Under the pieces are notes generated by a model. That model was not told the origin of the DNA, ran no database searches, and was given only the letters and a program-made list of their open reading frames with translations. Below, in pieces: positions 9,507 to 12,806 of a stretch of DNA of 12,806 nucleotides. The position numbers and the translations under genes were made by a program. Source of the stretch: Burkholderiales bacterium. Its GTDB lineage: Bacteria > Pseudomonadota > Gammaproteobacteria > Burkholderiales > JAEUMW01. The DNA lies in the NCBI GenBank assembly GCA_016791285.1, contig JAEUMX010000048.1:1-12806 (forward strand), read 5' to 3'. The first letter of the stretch is position 1, and each line of letters begins with the position of its first letter.

Positions 9507-10004
9507 TCACGCCTGAATCTTGAGCATCCGTGACAGCTCGTTCAGAAACGTCTGCTCGGCTTCGCTCACTTTCACGCCACCGAATCCGAGAAATCCCCCC
9601 TCCTTGGCCGCATTCGCCGCACGCTCGGCCACCTGCATGAGCATCTGCTTGTAGGCGAGCACCTCGTCCGGCAACGCCTTCTGGTCGAGCAGGCTCATCG
9701 CCCGATCGATCTGGGCGGTGACCGCGGACTTGAAGTTTGCGATCTGCTGTTCCCGCGATCCCTCGCCCAGCAGCGCCTTCGGGTCAGGGACAGCGGGACG
9801 GCTTTGATCTTCGAACAACGACTTCATGAGCTCGATATTCGATTGCTGCAGGCTCTCGTACATTGCCCGCATGCCCGCTGTTGCCTCCTTGAAGGCACCG
9901 ATGAGCCCCCCTGGGTCGGCGGCTGAGACACCTCCGCTCACGAGCGAAGGCACGATGCGCAACAAGGTCCACTCCTCGGGGGAAAAGGCGGTTTTCTGAG
10001 TCAT
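9507..10004 (-). CDS. Conserved cytoplasmic protein of unknown function, helical
   Basis: This 165-residue protein has no signal peptide or membrane segment. It begins FSPEEWTLLRIVPSLVSG (7-24), then has a long helical, Met- and Gln-rich middle. It ends with a distinctive block, AAKEGGFLGFGG (132-143), followed by VSEAEQTFLNELSRML (146-161). The Gly-rich block resembles one I have seen in short hypothetical proteins of proteobacteria, but I cannot name the function. The frame stays open upstream to 10223, but the ATG at 10004 has a GAGGAG Shine-Dalgarno 8 nt away and gives a compact protein. An extended -10 box lies about 30 nt upstream. It is the first gene of a likely two-gene unit with the secreted 112-aa protein. 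Confidence 0.75.
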   Translation of the reverse strand: MTQKTAFSPEEWTLLRIVPSLVSGGVSAADPGGLIGAFKEATAGMRAMYESLQQSNIELMKSLFEDQSRPAVPDPKALLGEGSREQQIANFKSAVTAQIDRAMSLLDQKALPDEVLAYKQMLMQVAERAANAAKEGGFLGFGGVKVSEAEQTFLNELSRMLKIQA

Positions 10005-10032
10005 TTGAGCATCTCCTCGCGATGGCGACGCA

Positions 10033-10041
10033 ACGATACCA
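10033..10041 (-). promoter_or_regulatory. Candidate extended -10 promoter for the 165-aa gene
   Basis: Read on the minus strand this is TGGTATCGT, an imperfect extended -10 box (TGnTATnnT) that ends 28 nt before the ATG at 10004. There is no convincing -35. It lies between a strong terminator and the gene, which is where a promoter is needed. Confidence 0.3.
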
Positions 10042-10094
10042 CAGCGAGATCGGCGCGAACGACGCCCGGCGGTCACTCGCGCCCGGGGACGCCC

Positions 10095-10126
10095 AAAAAA
10101 AAACCGGCCCTGGACGCGGGCCGGTT
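10095..10126 (-). terminator. Intrinsic terminator for leftward transcription
   Basis: A perfect 9-bp stem (AACCGGCCC at 10102-10110 and GGGCCGGTT at 10118-10126) with a 7-nt loop is followed, on the minus strand, by a run of nine T (10103-10095). This is a textbook rho-independent terminator for transcripts coming from the right. The nearest gene in that direction is the WYL regulator, which ends about 320 bp upstream, so the terminator either closes a long 3' UTR or an unrecognised small transcript. Confidence 0.88.
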
Positions 10127-10443
10127 GGAGAAGGACAAGGAGAATCGTGGTGGACCGGCGAGGCGCGAGATGTCGCACAAGCCAGCGCGAAGCATGATCT
10201 TCCCCAGCGGCATCCCGGATCATCCTCGCCGATCGCCCGCTCTTTATCGCAATCGATGGGCCACGGCGCAGGCGCTACCCGGCGGAACGTGCGCGCGGGT
10301 CAAGGTGCCAAACAAACAATGTGTTACAGGATCAATCTCGGACCACCGTCGGAACGAGATGTGGCTTCCGCCGGGTCCAGCGGTCGAGATCCCAGGCATA
10401 TCGTCCAGCATTCGCCATCTCGCGGTGCATGCCGGCACAAGGG
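10127..10443. other. Gene-free interval between the WYL regulator and the terminator
   Basis: No protein in this 317-bp stretch shows a recognisable family, a good ribosome-binding site or convincing coding pattern in any frame; the open frames that cross it are extensions of shadows. I looked for a tRNA (a GGTCGAGATCCC string near 10382 and a GGTCCACCA string on the minus strand near 10150) but no cloverleaf fits. It is somewhat less GC-rich near 10310-10330. It could be a long 3' UTR of the WYL gene or hold a small RNA that ends at the terminator at 10095-10126. Confidence 0.5.
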
Positions 10444-11439
10444 TCAGCCGGACCGTTTGCCGCGGCGCGGTCGGTAACGCTCCAGGCTCGCGGCGAGGCG
10501 CTCGCGCACGACCCGGCGCAGCGCCGAAGGACCGAGTACCTCGACGTCGGGACCGTGACGCAGGATGTCCATCACCAGTTCGCGGTCGTCGTTGTAGGGG
10601 ACTTCGAGCACGTAGGATCCGTCGGCTTCGACGCGGCCGCGTTGGCGCGAATGCCACTCTTCGGCGGCGACCCATCGCGCGCGCTCGGGCGTAAAGCGCA
10701 GCCGCCCCCACCGCACGCGGTGCCCGGAGAAGATCCCGTAACCCGAGCCGAGCACCCGGTTGAGGGTGCTCTCCGGGATGTCGCGCGCTTTCTTGTCGAG
10801 GATCTCGGCGTCGCGTATCGCATCGATGGCGAAGCTCCTGAGGTCGTCCCGCCGATGGCACCACGCATCGAGGTACCAGTTGTCGCGGTAGTACACCAGG
10901 CGCTGCGGCGATACCTCGCGCTCGGTGAGTTCGTCGCGGGAGCGCACGTAGTAATGCAGATGCAGCCGCTTGCGCCGCAAGAGCGCGGAGCCCACCACCG
11001 CGAAGTCCGCGCGGTCGAAACGGCGTGCCGCCATGCCGAGGACGCGCACCCGCTTTTGCACCTCCTCGACGGAATGATCCCCGCTGCCCAGAAGTAAACG
11101 CAGCCGGTCCGCGATCGGCATGAGCTGCGGTGCGAGGACTCCCGGCTCGATCTGCGCGAGCAGATGCTGCATGGTCAGCAGCGCGTGGATCTCGGAGGCG
11201 TTGAACCAGAGACCCGGCAGCTCGTACTGCCCGCCGCCCGCGTCCGGCGCGGCAAAGCGATAGCCCCGCGCCTCCGGGTCCCACGCGATCGGTGCATTCA
11301 TGCGGTTGCGCAGATATTCGAGGTCGCGCTTCACCGTGGCGCGGGACACTTCGAGCGTCTCGAGAAAAACGGTGAAGGGCACGACGCGACGGTCGTGCAG
11401 GAGCTGCTGAATGCGGTAGAAGCGTTCGGTGCGTTCCAT
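10444..11439 (-). CDS. WYL-domain transcriptional regulator (YafY/PafC type)
   Basis: This 331-residue regulator has an N-terminal winged helix-turn-helix (residues 1-62, with TVFLETLEVSRATVKRDLEYL at 23-43 as the DNA-recognition part). A helical linker follows, then a WYL domain (about 148-215) with DNWYLDAWC (186-194) and RSFAIDAI (201-208). A C-terminal WCX extension runs from about 240 to 320. WYL domains bind nucleic acids or small ligands and often control stress, DNA-damage or defence genes. The frame is open upstream to 11613, but the ATG at 11439 gives the normal N-terminus (MERTERFYRI); its Shine-Dalgarno is weak. It is divergent from the broken iscS gene across 276 bp. The target genes cannot be told from this window, and no defence genes are adjacent. 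Confidence 0.9.
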   Translation of the reverse strand: MERTERFYRIQQLLHDRRVVPFTVFLETLEVSRATVKRDLEYLRNRMNAPIAWDPEARGYRFAAPDAGGGQYELPGLWFNASEIHALLTMQHLLAQIEPGVLAPQLMPIADRLRLLLGSGDHSVEEVQKRVRVLGMAARRFDRADFAVVGSALLRRKRLHLHYYVRSRDELTEREVSPQRLVYYRDNWYLDAWCHRRDDLRSFAIDAIRDAEILDKKARDIPESTLNRVLGSGYGIFSGHRVRWGRLRFTPERARWVAAEEWHSRQRGRVEADGSYVLEVPYNDDRELVMDILRHGPDVEVLGPSALRRVVRERLAASLERYRPRRGKRSG

Positions 11440-11715
11440 GTTCCATGGCTCGCTCGGTATGCTCCGCGCAGTTTGGCGAAAGCAGGTGGTTGCAACGAAG
11501 ACCCGTCGAAACGCCCCTACGTGTCGTCGCTCTTGTCGTGTTCGCTTTGCTACAAAACCTGACAAGGAATCCGGTCCGCGCTCACGCCTTCGCGAGAACG
11601 CACTTCCAATCATACGCTTACCGCCTTCATTGCCGATGGCATGGCGATTGCGGAAATGAGTCCCGTCCCGGCTCCGCGAGCGGAAGGGACACGATCAGGC
11701 CACGAGGACTCACCG

Positions 11716-12519
11716 ATGCACACGCGCCCCATCTATCTCGACTACGCCGCCACGACACCGGTCGATCCGCGCGCAGCGGAAAAGATGATTCCGTATCTGA
11801 CGCAGCAGTTCGGCAATCCGGCGAGCCGCTCCCATGCCTACGGCTGGCAAGCCGAAGCCGCGGTGACCGAGGCGCTCGAGCAGGTCGCAGCGCTCATCGG
11901 TGCCGACCTCAGGGAGATCGTCTGGACCTCCGGCGCCACGGAATCGAACAATCTCGCGATCAAGGGCGTAGCACACTTCTACTCGGGCAAGGGCAAGCAT
12001 CTCATCACGGTGACCACCGAGCACAAGGCCGTGCTCGACACCATGCGCGAGCTCGAGCGCGAGGGTTTCGAGGTCACCTACCTCGACCCGGAGCCCGACG
12101 GACTGGTCGACCTGGAGAAATTCCAGAAGGCGCTGCGCGCAGATACCGTGCTGGCGTCGGTCATGTTCGTGAACAAGATCGGCGTCATTCAGGACATCGC
12201 GGCCCTGGGCGAGCTCTGCCGCAGCCGCGGGTTGATCTTCCACGTGGATGCTGCGCAGGCAACGGGCAAGGTGGCGATCGATCTCGCACCATTTATCCGC
12301 GCCCAGTTCGACAAGTGGTTCTCGTCCAAGGTGCGGGAGGCCGGTGCCCTGCTGATCTGCGAGACCACGGTCGATTCGCTGCTCTTATACGACCTCGGCA
12401 GGGTCGTGGGCGTGCGCTGCGACCGCGTGGGCGACGATGTCTTTGCGGATGTCGTCGTGCTCGCCGATGGCGTCAATTCCCTGCTCGCCAGAAAGGCCGG
12501 CTTTCACCCCGAGGCATGA
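11716..12519 (+). pseudogene. iscS: Truncated IscS cysteine desulfurase fused in frame to a FixC-like fragment
   Basis: Residues 1 to about 191 of this 267-aa reading frame match the N-terminal part of Isc[12 protein letters not shown] (8-18), [14 protein letters not shown] (32-45), [14 protein letters not shown] (71-84), TEHKAVLDT (101-109) and [10 protein letters not shown] (176-185). After about codon 191 (12288) it switches to FixC-like sequence (RAQFDKWF, then [19 protein letters not shown]). The IscS PLP-binding lysine, the active-site cysteine loop and about half the protein are therefore missing, so desulfurase activity is not expected. The conserved Asn-Asn-Glu before IGV reads as Asn-Lys (N153-K154), as if 3 nt were lost. 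The ATG at 11716 has a GAGG Shine-Dalgarno; the frame is open upstream to 11641. No isc partner genes (iscR, iscU) are adjacent. An assembly chimera is an alternative explanation. Confidence 0.8.
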
Positions 12520-12666
12520 AGAAGCACCCCTCGATCGCGCCGCTGCTCGAAGACGGCGAGTAAACCGATGAGCGCCGCCGTGCTCAAGGCATACAAGGAC
12601 GAGGTCGACGCCAGCTTCGTGATGAAGGATCTGCACAAGTACCGCAACGTGCCGCAGGTCTTTCAC
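12289..12666 (+). pseudogene. fixC: Patchwork remnant of a FixC-like flavoprotein (ETF-quinone oxidoreductase family)
   Basis: Three pieces match consecutive parts of a FixC-type FAD protein, which passes electrons from an electron-transfer flavoprotein to quinone. Piece A (12289-12516) has [16 protein letters not shown] and [12 protein letters not shown]. Piece B (about 12519-12560) encodes KKHPSIAPLLEDGE in another frame. Piece C (about 12568-12666), back in the first frame, has AYKDEVDASFVMKDLHKYR, the usual C-terminal block. The N-terminal FAD-binding Gly motif and the regions between A and B (roughly 100 residues, from my memory of the family) and between B and C are missing. The retained pieces have no internal stop codons, so the losses look like clean deletions rather than slow decay. 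Boundaries are approximate and the product cannot fold as FixC. Confidence 0.75.
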
Positions 12667-12681
12667 CCTAAAAACCGCAGT

Positions 12682-12695
12682 TGGCGATCTCGCCA
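12682..12695. repeat. Short palindrome just beyond the FixC remnant
   Basis: TGGCGA-TC-TCGCCA is a perfect 6-bp inverted repeat with a 2-nt centre. It lies about 15 bp after the point where FixC similarity stops and before a new ORF, in DNA of lower GC content. It could be part of the end of a mobile element or a leader hairpin, but nothing proves this. Confidence 0.3.
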
Positions 12696-12748
12696 TTGTG
12701 TAACCTTCTGAGTGAGTTGAGGGAAGGCTGCTTTGGGGGAAACACCAA

Positions 12749-12806
12749 ATGGGTGAGGCGAGAAAGCGCGGTGCTGCTGCGGTGCAGGAGGCGCTGACGG
12801 CGCTGG
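12749..12806 (+). CDS. Start of an unidentified ORF, cut by the window edge
   Basis: An ATG at 12749 follows a good Shine-Dalgarno (GGGGGA, 8 nt upstream) and opens a frame of 19 codons to the end of the window, starting MGEARKRGAAAVQEAL. The N-terminus is basic and then Ala-rich. This opening is seen in many small proteins of unknown function and in some transposon-borne genes, so no function can be given. Its position directly after the broken fixC fragment fits the edge of an inserted element, but no terminal repeat or transposase motif is visible. Confidence 0.4.
   Translation, partial: MGEARKRGAAAVQEALTAL

Noticed and set aside
10140..10400. Possible tRNA signals (GGTCCACCA-like 3' end on the minus strand; GGTCGAGATCCC on the plus strand)
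   Set aside because: No T-loop, anticodon arm or acceptor pairing can be built around either string.
11716..12519. A new bifunctional desulfurase-flavoprotein as an undescribed system
   Set aside because: The IscS half lacks its PLP lysine and catalytic cysteine, the FixC half lacks the FAD-binding N-terminus, and further FixC pieces follow out of frame; this points to damage or artefact, not a working enzyme.

Overview
The window is high-GC DNA, dense with genes, and looks like a betaproteobacterial chromosome (Burkholderiales- or Rhodocyclales-like). This placement is inferred from the gene order fdsG-fdsB-fdsA-fdhD(fdsC)-fdsD with a divergent regulator, which matches the layout known from Cupriavidus-type bacteria, and from the style of the TypA and IscS sequences. 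It is not a phylogenetic result.

Left part (1-6130): a complete operon on the minus strand for the soluble, NAD+-linked, molybdenum-dependent formate dehydrogenase. The order of transcription is FdsG (5979-5509), FdsB (5512-3947), FdsA (3922-1070), the FdhD-type sulfur carrier (1066-245) and FdsD (235-17). The genes overlap or sit 3-24 bp apart. FdsA carries the Mo-bis-MGD site, with Cys rather than selenocysteine, and many Fe-S clusters. FdsB carries FMN and the NAD site, FdsG carries a [2Fe-2S] cluster, FdhD sulfurates the Mo cofactor, and FdsD is the small accessory subunit. Together they oxidise formate to CO2 and make NADH. A divergent gene (6131-7237) encodes a ModE-type helix-turn-helix fused to a periplasmic-binding-protein-like ligand domain, a good candidate for the operon's regulator. 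The 151-bp divergent spacer holds three inverted repeats and a perfect TATAAT box.

Middle (7238-10130): typA/bipA, a ribosome-associated GTPase, has its own extended -10 promoter and reads rightward. It converges on two small genes read leftward: a cytoplasmic 165-aa protein of unknown function and a secreted 112-aa protein. A strong intrinsic terminator for leftward transcription lies at 10095-10126.

Right part (10127-12806): an intergenic stretch of about 317 bp with no recognisable gene, a WYL-domain transcriptional regulator on the minus strand, then the most unusual part of the window. The first ~191 residues of an IscS-type cysteine desulfurase (11716 onward) run in frame into the middle of a FixC-like flavoprotein (electron transfer flavoprotein-quinone oxidoreductase family). 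Two more short FixC pieces follow in the correct order but in shifted frames, with large parts missing. After about 12666 the sequence changes to unrelated DNA with the start of another ORF cut off by the window edge. The IscS part also appears to have lost 3 nt inside its conserved Asn-Asn-Glu motif. I read this as a degraded, deletion-riddled junction, or an assembly or read artefact, rather than a working new fusion enzyme. I see no convincing new biological system, CRISPR array, tRNA or rRNA in the window.
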